Positions 1 to 9,553 are shown, counted from the first letter of the stretch. The stretch: DNA of 64,000 nt from Gemmatimonadaceae bacterium (GCA_030647905.1 JAUSJA010000026.1:372001-436000); one strand, 5' to 3'. Program-made: numbers and translations. Notes: generated by a model from the sequence alone, not told the origin.

Positions 1-1
1 T

Positions 2-214
2 CTCGCGGAGACCGAGCTCATCGCGCACCGTCTGGAGAAAGCGGGCGAGGAGCGCGGGTCGGTTTCGTTCTCTCTCGGATGGGCAGCGCGGGACAATGCC
101 GAGAATCTGGAGGAGACGGTGAACCGCGCCGACCGCGAGCTGATCAACGTGCGCGTCGTTCGCCGGCCGGGCAGCTATACGCGCCGGACCCCCGCGGATT
201 CAGCCAGGAAATAG
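2..214 (+). CDS. Diguanylate cyclase (GGDEF) C-terminal tail, partial
   Basis: The reading frame runs in from the left edge and stops at TAG 212-214, leaving about 70 residues. The visible part resembles the last third of a GGDEF domain: a strand with SFSLGWA, where GGDEF proteins have a 'SIGIA'-like strand, followed by the helix ETVNRADREL, which matches the usual 'ADxALYxAK' ending. The family makes cyclic di-GMP from two GTP. The GGDEF loop itself lies outside the window, so activity cannot be judged. An overlapping frame from 79 to 285 is arginine-rich and is treated as a shadow. Moderate confidence. Confidence 0.5.
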   Translation, partial: LAETELIAHRLEKAGEERGSVSFSLGWAARDNAENLEETVNRADRELINVRVVRRPGSYTRRTPADSARK

Positions 215-290
215 ACAACGCCGCACGATTTGTCGTGATCGGCGACCCGGACAAGATCACGCGCGGACTGCTCGTGTCGTTCTGATTTTC

Positions 291-2783
291 CTACCGCTCG
301 GGATTGAGAATGCGCTGGATCTCTGAGCGGGCATCCACGATGTGAAGCCGCGTTGTCCGGTCAGTGGCGTGGCTGATCGCCAACTTGAGCGCGGTGTCGA
401 GATCCAGCAGCTCGCCGCGCATCAGCGATCTCACATCGCTGTTGGGGCCGGTGCTGCTTCTGGCGCGCGGGCCTCGCGAAGGTGTCGAGCTGATGATCAT
501 CGCGGGCACGGGGTTCAGCCGGGAATCCGCCTGTGCCAGCCATGCGCGCTGAAGCGAGCGGCGGAACGGATCAATGGTCACACGTTCTGCAGCGAGCTCT
601 CTCCAGACAGCGCGACGAACATCGCCAAGCATCTCGCCGAGCGGGTAGATGTCGGCGCGGCCTCGGGCGAGGGCCTCATACTCGGCGAGGCGGTTCAGCC
701 GATCGGTGTCGAAGAGACCGCCCAATATGCGTGCCTGTGCCGCTCCTATCCGGCGTAGCGTGCCGTCGGGCTCGATACGTCGCAGAAGATTCGTGTCTAT
801 CAGATATTCAGGCGTGCGGAAGGCGTTGTCGGCGAGGAAGCGAATGGCAGCCCGCTGGCGCGCGGAAGCAATCGGGGTGAAGCGCGGTCCTGGCTGTCCA
901 CCGTATTTCTCGCGTGAGTCCGAGCCGCCAACGATGTTGACGACGTGCTCGAGCTCCTGGCTCCATTGATCAACGAGGTCGTCGTAAAGCTCCGACAGAT
1001 CGGAGTTGTCCTCTCCTCGCCGGAGCGCGACGGACATGAGGATGGGCATCGTTCGCCGGATGTTGCGAAGTCCCAGCGCGGTGGATTTCACCGCGTCCGC
1101 ATCTCCGACGGCCTCGGTCTCGTCGCCAGGATCGCTGTCGCGGGCTCCGGAAGTACTGAAGCGGTACCACGGAACGGTGTCCTGCATCCGAGCCCAGCTA
1201 TCGAGAGTCGGTTTCTCTTCATCCGGGGTGCGCGCGCCGGGAACAGGCGCATATCCCCACCGGGTGGCGAACAGATCATAGGGCCCTATGCGGGGGACCA
1301 GATCCTCGACGGCGATGTGGTCTTCGGGCTGTGCCACGTAGTTGAATCGTGCGTAGTCCATCAGCGTGGGCGTGTGGCCCATGCGGTGCACCCACATCGC
1401 GCTGCGAATGCTATCGGCCGGATATGTCGAGCTCGCTTTCATGTTGTGCTGAAAACCGAGCGTATGTCCGACCTCGTGTGCGACGACGTACTCCACGAGC
1501 CGTCCCATCAGCGAATCGGGAAAGGGGATGCGACGCGCGCGCGGATCGAGCGGTGCGACCTGAGTGATGTACCAGTTCCGCGCGAGATTGAGGACGTTGT
1601 GATGGACGCGGATGGATCCATTCAGGATCTCGCCGCTGCGCGGGTCGTGGACATCGGGCCCATCGGCGTTCTCTGTCGTCGAGGGGAGCCAGCGCACGAC
1701 GGTGTTGCGAACGTCGTCCGGTGACCAGTCGGGGTTCTGGGCAGGAGTCGGCGCATCGCGGATGATGATGGCGCGACGAAATCCGGCGGCAGCAAAGGCC
1801 GGCTGCCAATCCTCGACTCCCTTCCTGATCCACGGAATCCACTGAGCGGGCGTGGCCGGATCGATGTAATACACGATCGGTTTCACGGGATCGGAAAGTG
1901 CCGAATCCGGGAATTTCTTCTCGAGGCGCCATCGCCGGATATATGATCGTGCGACGGAGCGATGCTGCGACGTTCCGAAGTCCGTCTGCTTCACGTCCGT
2001 GTAGCTGAGTCGCTTGTCGGCCAAGCGCGGCATCATCGGACGCGTGGGGAGCCGGATCATGCTCCAGTGAGCGAGGATGCTCTGCGCCGGGACCGGGCTG
2101 AGTCCGCGCTCCGAATCGGGCGGATTTTCCGGAGTGAACGTCTGCGTCGCTTCGACTTCGACGTTCTCGGGGAAAGCCGAGACACGCTCGACGAAGGATC
2201 TCTTCTCGTCGAACGATCCACGCGTAGCGACGAATTCCGGAACGTTGGTGGTGTAGAGCGGCGTGACGTCTATGACAGCGGAGCTGTCGGGACCGTAAGC
2301 TTCGACCTTGAAGGCGGCGACGATTGTGGGATAGCTCGCCTGGAAGACCGCCTGATATACGGGCAGCGTGGAGTCGGCGGCAAGCTCGAACGTCATGCTT
2401 CTGAGAAGCACGCGATTGCCTTCGCGCTCCCATCGCAGCACGCGCTCGGTGAATTCGTCGCCACCGTAGGATGATCCTCCCGAGGCGCGGGCAAATCGTC
2501 CAACGAGGAGCATGTCGCGCCCCATCTCGCGACGTGGAATCTCGAAGAGGAGAGTGTCGCCGACCCGGTGGGTAGTGAACAGGCCGGTGCGCGTGCGTGC
2601 AGCGCTCGTGACGACCTTGCCGTAAGGCCTGATTCCTGCCGCTTCGTTCGCCTTCTCGATACTGTCGGTGCGAATCTGTGCCGGAGACTTCTTCGACTCC
2701 GGCATGACAGTCGTCCGCGAGAGGAGAAAGCAGCCCTGCGATGCGAAAAAAAGGCAGCAGGCAGTGAGCGGGCTACGAAGCAA
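291..2783 (-). CDS. Secreted zinc-dependent metalloprotease, DUF5117/DUF4953 type
   Basis: A protein of about 830 residues with the extended zinc motif HEVGHTLGFQH near residue 436. It has the three metal-binding histidines and catalytic Glu of metzincin-like peptidases. The long N-terminal half fits the DUF5118/DUF5117 region that precedes the peptidase in this family, which is common in Gemmatimonadota and Bacteroidota. The start is uncertain. The frame is open back to an ATG at 2945 inside fabI, but a TTG at 2783, just after the fabI stop (2809), gives a hydrophobic N-terminus with LTACCLFFASQGC that could be a lipoprotein signal. The first internal ATG is at 2705. It probably follows fabI on the same transcript. 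Likely secreted or outer-membrane anchored, with unknown substrate. Confidence 0.85.
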   Translation of the reverse strand: MLRSPLTACCLFFASQGCFLLSRTTVMPESKKSPAQIRTDSIEKANEAAGIRPYGKVVTSAARTRTGLFTTHRVGDTLLFEIPRREMGRDMLLVGRFARASGGSSYGGDEFTERVLRWEREGNRVLLRSMTFELAADSTLPVYQAVFQASYPTIVAAFKVEAYGPDSSAVIDVTPLYTTNVPEFVATRGSFDEKRSFVERVSAFPENVEVEATQTFTPENPPDSERGLSPVPAQSILAHWSMIRLPTRPMMPRLADKRLSYTDVKQTDFGTSQHRSVARSYIRRWRLEKKFPDSALSDPVKPIVYYIDPATPAQWIPWIRKGVEDWQPAFAAAGFRRAIIIRDAPTPAQNPDWSPDDVRNTVVRWLPSTTENADGPDVHDPRSGEILNGSIRVHHNVLNLARNWYITQVAPLDPRARRIPFPDSLMGRLVEYVVAHEVGHTLGFQHNMKASSTYPADSIRSAMWVHRMGHTPTLMDYARFNYVAQPEDHIAVEDLVPRIGPYDLFATRWGYAPVPGARTPDEEKPTLDSWARMQDTVPWYRFSTSGARDSDPGDETEAVGDADAVKSTALGLRNIRRTMPILMSVALRRGEDNSDLSELYDDLVDQWSQELEHVVNIVGGSDSREKYGGQPGPRFTPIASARQRAAIRFLADNAFRTPEYLIDTNLLRRIEPDGTLRRIGAAQARILGGLFDTDRLNRLAEYEALARGRADIYPLGEMLGDVRRAVWRELAAERVTIDPFRRSLQRAWLAQADSRLNPVPAMIISSTPSRGPRARSSTGPNSDVRSLMRGELLDLDTALKLAISHATDRTTRLHIVDARSEIQRILNPER

Positions 2784-2808
2784 TTTCAGGGATGAATCGA
2801 GCGAGGGT

Positions 2809-3729
2809 TTACGCAGGGGGAGGGCTGTCGTTTCCGCCCATTTCGGAGAGGGACATTCCCATTGTGTGATAACCCTTGTCCACGTAGACCGTCGTGCCGG
2901 TGATGCCGCTTCCCAGCGGGCTACACAGGAATGCCGCGGTGACACCCACTTCCTCCGCGGTCAGCGGATCCGGAAGCGGCGAGTTTTCCGCGCAGTACTG
3001 CACCATTCGCTCAATGATTCCGATCGCGCTCGCGGCGCGTGAGGCATACGGTCCGGCGGAGATGGTGTTCACGCGGATTCCGTACTTTCTTCCGACCTCA
3101 TAGGCAAGCGTGCGGGTGTCGCTCTCGAGTGCCGCCTTCGCCGAAGACATTCCGCCGCCATAACCGGGAATGACTTTTTCGCTTGCCATGTAGGTGAGAG
3201 AGAGGAACGATCCGCCTTGACGCATCAGCGGGGCCAGCCGGCTCATCATTCCGACGAGCGAGTAGGCGCTGACACTCACGGCGGCGAGGTATCCGTTGCG
3301 GCTGGTCTCGAGCAGCGGCTTCTTCACCTCGGGTGCGTTGGCGAGGGAATGGATGACGATGTCGAGACCCTTGTCGCCGAAATCCGCCCGAATGCGATTG
3401 GCGAGGCCGTCTATCGAGAAATCGCCCGCACCGTTGTACCGTTTGCTCGCGCGGAGGTCCTCCGGAGCGTCGGCGATGGTGTCGAATGCGACATCGAGGG
3501 GATATATCCGCTCGAATTCCAGCAGGTGTCCGTTCGACATCCGGCGGGATTCATCCATCTTCCCGCGCTCGAGCAGGTTCATGAAGATGTTGAGTGCCGG
3601 AGGCCAGGTCGCCACCGACACCGATGCTCCTGCCTCGGCAAGTGCCTTGGCGATTGCGAAGCCGAAACCACCGTCGTCCGCGACGCCGGCCACGAGCGCG
3701 CGGCGCCCGTTGAGGTCAATATTGAGCAT
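2809..3729 (-). CDS. fabI: Enoyl-[acyl-carrier-protein] reductase (NADH), plant-like form
   Basis: Catalyses the last step of each fatty-acid elongation cycle, reducing trans-2-enoyl-ACP with NAD(P)H in the cytoplasm. It has a Rossmann start (ALVAGVADDGGFGFAIA), IHSLANAP, and the active-site stretch IPGYGGGMSSAK with Tyr and Lys separated by seven residues. That spacing and the inserted segment near RYNGAGDFSIDGL resemble plant plastid and chlamydial-type enzymes rather than E. coli FabI (Tyr-x6-Lys). It ends TVYVDKGYHTMGMS. I chose the ATG at 3729 (MLNIDLNG) because it gives a family-length protein of 306 residues; the frame stays open to an ATG at 3813. Neither has a clear Shine-Dalgarno. 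The metalloprotease follows within about 25 bp. Confidence 0.93.
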   Translation of the reverse strand: MLNIDLNGRRALVAGVADDGGFGFAIAKALAEAGASVSVATWPPALNIFMNLLERGKMDESRRMSNGHLLEFERIYPLDVAFDTIADAPEDLRASKRYNGAGDFSIDGLANRIRADFGDKGLDIVIHSLANAPEVKKPLLETSRNGYLAAVSVSAYSLVGMMSRLAPLMRQGGSFLSLTYMASEKVIPGYGGGMSSAKAALESDTRTLAYEVGRKYGIRVNTISAGPYASRAASAIGIIERMVQYCAENSPLPDPLTAEEVGVTAAFLCSPLGSGITGTTVYVDKGYHTMGMSLSEMGGNDSPPPA

Positions 3730-3831
3730 GTTGAGGAATATGTCCCAATCGCGTATTTGCGGCAAAGGGAGACGGGCCGGGATTTGCATTCCGAATCCCG
3801 AAATGAACGTCATGAACCCTGGGGTATTCGA

Positions 3832-4644
3832 TTGAGAAGAGCCGGCTTTTCGCTTCTGCTTCTGTCGCTAGCCATCTCCGCTTCGGCGGGCGCGCAAACC
3901 GCGGACACTCTCTGGAAGGAGCGTCCGCTTTTCAGGACCAGTGACGCGGTCCTCGCCGCGGGGTTCATCGCCGCCGCGGCCGCTGCTGCGCCTGCGGACA
4001 AGTACTTCACTCGCCAACTGCAGGAGCCGGCACGGCAGGCCAACCGGTTCCTCAAGGGAGGCGCGACGGCATTTCGTATTTTCGGGAGCCCGGGAGGACT
4101 GGTCGCCGGCGGCAGCATGTACCTGATAGGGCTTGGCCGGGGCAGCCGAAGGGTCGAGGATCTGGGCCTGCACACCGTCGAGTCTATTCTGATGGGGAGC
4201 GTGGTGGCGGGGGGGATCAAGGTGGTGACGGGTCGCGCGCGACCGTATGCAGATACCGCGAATGCCGCGAACTTTCAGCTCATGCGGGGCCTGAAGAGCG
4301 ACGACTACCGCTCCTTTCCATCGGGCCATTCGACGGCCGCGTTCGCGTTCGCGTCGATCATATCGGCCGAGACGAGCCACTGGTGGCCGCACACGAAATG
4401 GATCGTTGGTCCGGTCGTGTACGGAGCTGCGACGCTAACCGGAATTTCGCGCATATACAACGATGACCACTGGGCCAGTGACGTGATAGCTGGCGCGGCA
4501 ATTGGCACGCTCGCGGGGATAAAGGTGTTCCGGTATCAGCACTCGCACCCCGGCAACCATCTCGACAAGCTCTTGTTGCGCGCGGGAGTCCAGGCGATGA
4601 ACGACGGAAACTGGGCCCTGACCTTTTCAACGGCTTCGAGGTAA
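3832..4644 (+). CDS. PAP2-family phosphatase, exported
   Basis: About 270 residues with an N-terminal signal peptide ending SASAGAQT and then the complete class A acid phosphatase/PAP2 signature: KVVTGRARPY, SFPSGHSTAAF and SRIYNDDHWASD. These supply the Lys-Arg, Ser-Gly-His and Arg-His-Asp catalytic sets. Such enzymes dephosphorylate lipid phosphates such as undecaprenyl-PP or phosphatidate, or act as periplasmic acid phosphatases. The start is taken as TTG 3832 directly before the signal peptide, with GGGG about 8 bases upstream; the frame remains open leftwards, antisense to fabI, with no good ATG. It is followed immediately by the 2H phosphoesterase gene at 4645, so the two are probably co-transcribed. 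Confidence 0.85.
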   Translation: MRRAGFSLLLLSLAISASAGAQTADTLWKERPLFRTSDAVLAAGFIAAAAAAAPADKYFTRQLQEPARQANRFLKGGATAFRIFGSPGGLVAGGSMYLIGLGRGSRRVEDLGLHTVESILMGSVVAGGIKVVTGRARPYADTANAANFQLMRGLKSDDYRSFPSGHSTAAFAFASIISAETSHWWPHTKWIVGPVVYGAATLTGISRIYNDDHWASDVIAGAAIGTLAGIKVFRYQHSHPGNHLDKLLLRAGVQAMNDGNWALTFSTASR

Positions 4645-5205
4645 GTGCAGGCCAACGGCATCTTCATAATCGCCGAGATCGGAGGCGCGGCTGGCAAGCG
4701 AATTTGCGAGATCAACGAGAAGTACGACCCACGTCTCGCTCGATACAAGGCGCCGCATGTGACACTCGCCGGATCGTCGGGGGTGGGACCGGTTCTGGCG
4801 TCGGTGACGATCGCCGAGCTATGGGACAAGCTGGCGCCGATCACGTCCAGCACCGCCGCGCTGTCCCTGAGGTTCGGCCCTCCTCTCCGGTTCATGCAGA
4901 CGGAAATCGTCGTGCTTCCACTCGATCCGCACGGCCCGCTGCGTGTTTTCCACGACCGGATCGCGACCTCCGGCCTGCTATTTCAACGGGCGCGGTTTAC
5001 GTTCAGTCCGCATTGCACGTTGAGCTTGTATCCAACCCTCACGCGCGACGCCGAGCGGGAGCTGCTTGCGGTGCGCGTGCGGGAGCCGGCAATCATCGAC
5101 CGAATCACCGTCTATCAGACTCTCGATCCGCAGCCGTCGAGAAAACTCCTGGAGCTGCCCCTCGGCGCGGAGGTTCCGCAACAGATCGCGATGCCCGACG
5201 TCTAA
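4645..5205 (+). CDS. 2H phosphoesterase / 2'-5' RNA ligase-like protein
   Basis: A 186-residue protein carrying both HxT motifs that define the 2H phosphoesterase superfamily: PHVTLAG near residue 38 and PHCTLSLYP near residue 123. Members hydrolyse or form 2'-5' phosphodiester bonds or cyclic phosphates; the actual substrate here is unknown. The start is GTG 4645, directly after the TAA of the PAP2 gene (4642-4644), with AGG within the preceding codons, suggesting translational coupling. Predicted cytoplasmic: no signal or membrane segment is seen. Confidence 0.75.
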   Translation: MQANGIFIIAEIGGAAGKRICEINEKYDPRLARYKAPHVTLAGSSGVGPVLASVTIAELWDKLAPITSSTAALSLRFGPPLRFMQTEIVVLPLDPHGPLRVFHDRIATSGLLFQRARFTFSPHCTLSLYPTLTRDAERELLAVRVREPAIIDRITVYQTLDPQPSRKLLELPLGAEVPQQIAMPDV

Positions 5206-5301
5206 CATCACGGCGACGTAGCTCTGGGGCGACGATCACCGGATGACCGGCGACGAGATGATGGAGCACCGCCACTAGCGGGCGAATGTTGGCAAGTGCG
5301 G

Positions 5302-6027
5302 CTACCGCGCTTCGCCCAGCGCCGTAGGATCCGCTGATTCATCGAGCGCGAAGAGAGTGCGTTTGTGGAAGATACTGTTCTCGTCGTCTATCAGGCCGAG
5401 CTCGATGACGCGGTCCACGACCCAGCCCTCGGACACCTTTAACCTGGGTTGTTGTATGTTCACGGGCAGGTCGAAAACAACGGTGGCGTCAACCGGCTGA
5501 TGCGTCACTCTCGTCTCGGTGCCAAGCGGCTCGGGGCGTGCGCTTCCCGCGAGAGCCGTTTCCCCGGCGGCAGAGCGCGTGTACTCATGGCCGCGTACAT
5601 CCACGACACGGACATCAGGGAGGTAGAGCAACATGTCCACCTTCGGATTCCGCGCGCTGTTGTGAAGCCGGAGGGTGAGCACGTAGAACGATCCCGCGGT
5701 CTTGACGGGACCTCTGGCGTCAGGCAGTGCGGTGACATTCTCGGTCCGCTCGACCGACATCCCGAGATGGCAATCGAGATAGAAGCCGCAGAACCATTTC
5801 GTATCCCCGGGCGCCACGATCTTCTCGGTGCTGGCCGCTGACGCTGCGATCACTCCACCGCAATAGGCAATCGCGAGGATCGCAGCGCCCCCGAGAAAAG
5901 CTCTGGTGATATTCGGCTTTTGTCTTCGGGCGGTGATGAAGGCGATCAGAATTGCGCCGCCGAGCGCCATGAACGTGAGAAGAAGCAGAATCGCGTTGCC
6001 GCCACCGATGAGAGGACCCATCGCCAT
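5302..6027 (-). CDS. Membrane-anchored protein with DUF4352-like extracytoplasmic domain
   Basis: 241 residues. Two hydrophobic segments (about residues 10-32 and 43-63) are followed by a beta-rich region with FYVLTLRLHNSARNP and later GWVVDRV, the pattern of DUF4352/immunoglobulin-like stress-exposed domains. It begins ATG GCC ATG GGT at 6027. No catalytic motif is visible and I cannot assign a function. It stands alone on this strand, divergent from the lipoprotein gene at 6144. Confidence 0.65.
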   Translation of the reverse strand: MAMGPLIGGGNAILLLLTFMALGGAILIAFITARRQKPNITRAFLGGAAILAIAYCGGVIAASAASTEKIVAPGDTKWFCGFYLDCHLGMSVERTENVTALPDARGPVKTAGSFYVLTLRLHNSARNPKVDMLLYLPDVRVVDVRGHEYTRSAAGETALAGSARPEPLGTETRVTHQPVDATVVFDLPVNIQQPRLKVSEGWVVDRVIELGLIDDENSIFHKRTLFALDESADPTALGEAR

Positions 6028-6143
6028 GCTCCGGACAAGAGTTGAACCGATCCAGTGACTTCACCGTGATAATAGCGCGGGATTCAGAATTGTGTCAAGT
6101 ACTTTGTATTACAGAGTAAACCGATGCCAGGCGCGGGACGGGG

Positions 6144-7232
6144 GTGTATTTTCCTCTGATGCGATACTTTCCCCTGCTTCGTTTCATTGCCGTCTTTCTG
6201 CTCGTAACCGGCTGCACTCCGGGCCCGCAGACGATCGCCAGGCCGGCCGCCGAACATTCCCGCGCCGTCACGCCCCTCGCCGACGAACGGCACTTCCGCG
6301 TGGTTCGCCAGATCACTTTCGGAGGCGAAAACGCCGAGGCGTACTTCAGCCATGACGGTCAGTGGTTGACGCTGCAGAGCACACGCGAGGGACGCACGTG
6401 CGACCAGCAATACGTGATGCGGCCAGACGGCACCGAGGTTCATCGCATTTCGGACGGACGCGGAAAAACGGCGTGCGGCTGGTTCTTCCCCGGTGACAAG
6501 CGCCTCTTCTTCGCCTCCACCAGCGCGCACGACTCGGCGTGTCCTCCACGTCCCGATCCATCGAAAGGGTACGTGTGGCCGCTGGACCGGTACGACATCT
6601 ACACTGTGAACAGGGACGGGAGCGATCTCCGCCGCATCACGCACTACGACGTGTACACGGCGGAAGGCGTGCTGTCTCCCGATGGAAAACGAATCGTGTT
6701 CACGTCGCTCAAGGACGGCGATCTTGAGATCTACACGATGAATACGGATGGGAGCGACGTACGTCGCCTCACGCACACCCTTGGTTACGATGGCGGAGCC
6801 TGGTGGTCGCCGGACGGAAAGCAGATCGTGTACAGGGCAAACCATCCGACAGATTCGGTCGAGCTCAAAGCGTATCGCGATCTGCTGGATCAGCGGCTGG
6901 TGCGCCCGGCCAAGGTGGAATTGTTCGTGATGAACGCCGACGGCTCCAATCAACGGCAGATCACTAAGCTCGGCGGCGCCAACTTCGGTCCTTCGTGGAC
7001 GCCCGACGGACGACGGATCGTTTTCTCGTCCAACTACAAGAACCCGAGAAGCGGGAATTTCGACATCTACATGGTGGATACCAATGGAAGCAATCTCGAA
7101 CAGATCACGTTCGACCAGGCTTTCGACGGATTTCCGATGTTCAGTCCGGACGGGAAGCGGCTCGTGTGGGCCTCGAACCGGAACGACGACAAGCCTGGCG
7201 AGACGAACCTGTTCATAGCGGACTGGCAGTAG
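6144..7232 (+). CDS. TolB-like WD40/PD40 beta-propeller lipoprotein
   Basis: 362 residues. An N-terminal lipobox (FLLVTGC, Cys near residue 24) predicts a lipoprotein. The body is made of repeated PD40 blades with the signature SPDGKRIVFTS, SPDGKQIVYRA, TPDGRRIVFSS and SPDGKRLVWAS, each preceded by 'DIYTVNRDGSD'-type strands, as in TolB and DPP-IV-like propellers. No peptidase domain follows, so it is probably a binding or scaffold propeller in the periplasm. The start is GTG 6144; ATG 6159 (MRYFPLL) would also give a good signal peptide. Transcription probably ends at the hairpin at 7259-7298. Confidence 0.82.
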   Translation: MYFPLMRYFPLLRFIAVFLLVTGCTPGPQTIARPAAEHSRAVTPLADERHFRVVRQITFGGENAEAYFSHDGQWLTLQSTREGRTCDQQYVMRPDGTEVHRISDGRGKTACGWFFPGDKRLFFASTSAHDSACPPRPDPSKGYVWPLDRYDIYTVNRDGSDLRRITHYDVYTAEGVLSPDGKRIVFTSLKDGDLEIYTMNTDGSDVRRLTHTLGYDGGAWWSPDGKQIVYRANHPTDSVELKAYRDLLDQRLVRPAKVELFVMNADGSNQRQITKLGGANFGPSWTPDGRRIVFSSNYKNPRSGNFDIYMVDTNGSNLEQITFDQAFDGFPMFSPDGKRLVWASNRNDDKPGETNLFIADWQ

Positions 7233-7258
7233 ACGAGCCGCCGTTTCACCCCGAAGTC

Positions 7259-7298
7259 ATCGCGGTATGGGCGCTGAGTCACGCGCCCATACCGCGAT
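7259..7298 (+). terminator. Strong intrinsic terminator-like hairpin between convergent genes
   Basis: A perfect 16-bp inverted repeat, 7259-7274 with 7283-7298, closes an 8-nt loop and is followed on the + strand by a short T-rich run (TTTGTCTC). It lies between the ends of the propeller lipoprotein gene (+) and dcp (-), so it may serve both directions, although the T tract is on the + side. Confidence 0.8.
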
Positions 7299-7307
7299 TT
7301 TGTCTCA

Positions 7308-9482
7308 TTACTTCGCCGGCGGTATCTCCTTCAGGCCGCGCTCCTGGATGAGATACTCGACGCTCGGATCGTGTCCTCTGAACGCGCGGTAGAGCGCGGC
7401 CGCGTCCTGCGTGCCTCCGCGCGAGAGGATCATGTCGCGGAGGCGCTGGCCGTTGGCGCGCGAGAGCCCGCCGTTCTCGACGAACCACGCATAGGCGTCG
7501 TGATCCAGCACCTCGCTCCACAGGTACGCGTAATAGCTCGACGCGTAGCCGCCCGGCCAGATGTGGGAGAAGTACGTCGTGCGATAGCGCGGCGGAATCT
7601 CCGGCATCGCTACATCATACCGCTTGAGAGCAGCCGCCTCGAATGCGTCAATGTCCTGCTGCGGCGAGCCCGGCGGCAGCGTGTGCCAGGCGATGTCCAG
7701 AAGCGACGCCGCGAGATATTCTGTCGTGCCAAAGCCCTGATTGAACGTGCGTGCCTTTCTGATCTTGTCCACGAGCTCCTGCGGCATCGGCTGCCCGGTG
7801 CTGTAATGCTTCGCGTAGCTCGCGAACACGGCTGGATCGAGCGCCCAGTGCTCATTGAACTGCGACGGGAACTCCACGAAGTCGCGCGGGGTGTTGGTGC
7901 CCGACACGGACGGGTACTGCGTGTTCGACAGCATGCCGTGCAGCGCGTGTCCGAACTCGTGGAACATTGTCGTCACGTCGCTGAACGACAGCAGCGTCGG
8001 CTGTCCCACCGCCGGCTTAGTGAAGTTCGCGACGTTGAAGATGACGGGCTTCGTTCCACCGATGCCGGACTGGTCCACGAAGTTGTCCATCCACGCCCCG
8101 CCGCTCTTCTCGTCACGTTTGAAGTAATCGGCATAGAACAGGGCCAGTGGCCTGCCGTCGGCGTCGAACACCTCGAAGATACGAACGTCGGGATGATACA
8201 CGGGAATGTCCTTGCGCTCCCTGAACGTCAGCCCATAGAGCTTGTTGGCGGCGAAGAACAATCCATCGCGCAGCACATGATCGAGCTCGAGGTACGGTTT
8301 GATCTGCGACTCGTCCAGCGCGTACTGCGCCTTTCTCACCTGCTCGGCGTAATACTGCCAGTCCCAGGGCGCGAGCTTGAATCCACCGTTCTGGCGATCG
8401 ATGAGCGCCTGCATCTGGACGATCTCGGAGCGTGCCCTGGCCATGGCCGCGGGCACGAGATCGGTGAGGAGCTTGGTGGCGTTCGCCGGAGTCTTCGCCG
8501 TCTGATTGTCGAGCGCGTACGCTGAAAAGTTCGGGAAGCCGAGCAGCTTCGCTTTGTCGGCGCGCAGCTGCGCGAGACGCTTCACCAGATTACGCGTGTC
8601 GTTGGAATCGGAGTGCTCGGCACGGGTGGTCGAAGCGATGAACAGCCGCTCACGAACCGCGCGGTTCGTGAGCGACGCCTGGGCCGGGTGCTGAGTCGTA
8701 TTCTGGAGTGGAATCACCCATTTGCCGGTGAGACCGCGCTGCTTCGCCGCCGCGGCGGTGGCCGCGATCTCGCCTTCGCTCATTCCATCGAGCTGCGCCA
8801 CATCGTCTATCACCAAAGCTCCCGCCTTGGTTGCGGCGAGAAGCCGGTTCTGGAACTCCGTCGTGAGCTTTGACTCCTCGAGGTTGAGCGCGCGCAACTG
8901 TGATTTATCCGCTTCCGGAAGCTGCGCTCCGGCACGCACGAAGTTGCGGTTGTACAGCTCGACGAGCGCCTTCTGCTCGGGGTTTAGCCCAAGAGCGTCG
9001 CGGCGGTCGTAGATGCTCTTCACGCGCTGATAGAGCCGGTCGTTGAGGAAGATCGCGTCGGTATGCGCGGCGAGCTTGGGCGCCTCCCCTTTCTGGATCT
9101 TCTGAAAAGTGTTGTTGGTGTTCGCCTGCGTGATTGCGCCGAAGACCTTCGATACACGCGTGAGCAGTGCACCCGAACGCTCCATGGCGACGATAGTATT
9201 CTCGAACGTTGGCGGAGCCGTCTGCGCGGCGATCATGCCGATCTCCGCCAGTTGCTGGCTCATTCCCGCCTCGAGCGCGGGCTGATAATCCGTGTCGTGG
9301 ATCCTGCTGAAGTCGGGCGCCTGGTACGGAAGAGCGCTGGGCGTGGCGAAGGGGTTGGAGGCCGGCAGCGTCGTTGCCGCGGCGACCGGCAATGTTGCGG
9401 GTGCCTGCTGAGTAGCTGGCGCGCACGCGGCGAGCCCCGTCATGACGACGGCAGTCAGGCAAAAGGCACGGGAGCTGAACAT
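7308..9482 (-). CDS. dcp: Peptidyl-dipeptidase Dcp-like M3 metallopeptidase, lipoprotein
   Basis: 724 residues, the usual Dcp length. The M3 zinc motif FHEFGHALHG starts near residue 508, followed by EFPSQFNEHW and the hinge YRTTYFSHIWPGGYASSYYAY typical of the Dcp/oligopeptidase A family. These enzymes remove C-terminal dipeptides from oligopeptides. The N-terminus MFSSRAFCL..GLAACAP is a lipoprotein signal, so it acts in the periplasm. ATG 9482 was chosen over the upstream in-frame ATG 9530 because GAGGA lies 8-9 bases before it. The OPT transporter gene ends 71 bp upstream on the same strand, suggesting an oligopeptide uptake and degradation unit. Confidence 0.92.
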   Translation of the reverse strand: MFSSRAFCLTAVVMTGLAACAPATQQAPATLPVAAATTLPASNPFATPSALPYQAPDFSRIHDTDYQPALEAGMSQQLAEIGMIAAQTAPPTFENTIVAMERSGALLTRVSKVFGAITQANTNNTFQKIQKGEAPKLAAHTDAIFLNDRLYQRVKSIYDRRDALGLNPEQKALVELYNRNFVRAGAQLPEADKSQLRALNLEESKLTTEFQNRLLAATKAGALVIDDVAQLDGMSEGEIAATAAAAKQRGLTGKWVIPLQNTTQHPAQASLTNRAVRERLFIASTTRAEHSDSNDTRNLVKRLAQLRADKAKLLGFPNFSAYALDNQTAKTPANATKLLTDLVPAAMARARSEIVQMQALIDRQNGGFKLAPWDWQYYAEQVRKAQYALDESQIKPYLELDHVLRDGLFFAANKLYGLTFRERKDIPVYHPDVRIFEVFDADGRPLALFYADYFKRDEKSGGAWMDNFVDQSGIGGTKPVIFNVANFTKPAVGQPTLLSFSDVTTMFHEFGHALHGMLSNTQYPSVSGTNTPRDFVEFPSQFNEHWALDPAVFASYAKHYSTGQPMPQELVDKIRKARTFNQGFGTTEYLAASLLDIAWHTLPPGSPQQDIDAFEAAALKRYDVAMPEIPPRYRTTYFSHIWPGGYASSYYAYLWSEVLDHDAYAWFVENGGLSRANGQRLRDMILSRGGTQDAAALYRAFRGHDPSVEYLIQERGLKEIPPAK

Positions 9483-9553
9483 GCAGTTTTTCCTCAGGGT
9501 GATTGCAGACTTCCAGATAGTGAACGCCACGCCCCGCGAAGAGGGACGCCCGA

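Noticed and set aside
79-285. 68-residue frame overlapping the GGDEF tail
   Set aside because: Arginine-rich for most of its length and out of frame with the recognisable GGDEF end.
7371-8525. 384-residue open frame antisense to dcp
   Set aside because: Arg/Val/Glu-rich shadow; dcp is complete on the other strand.
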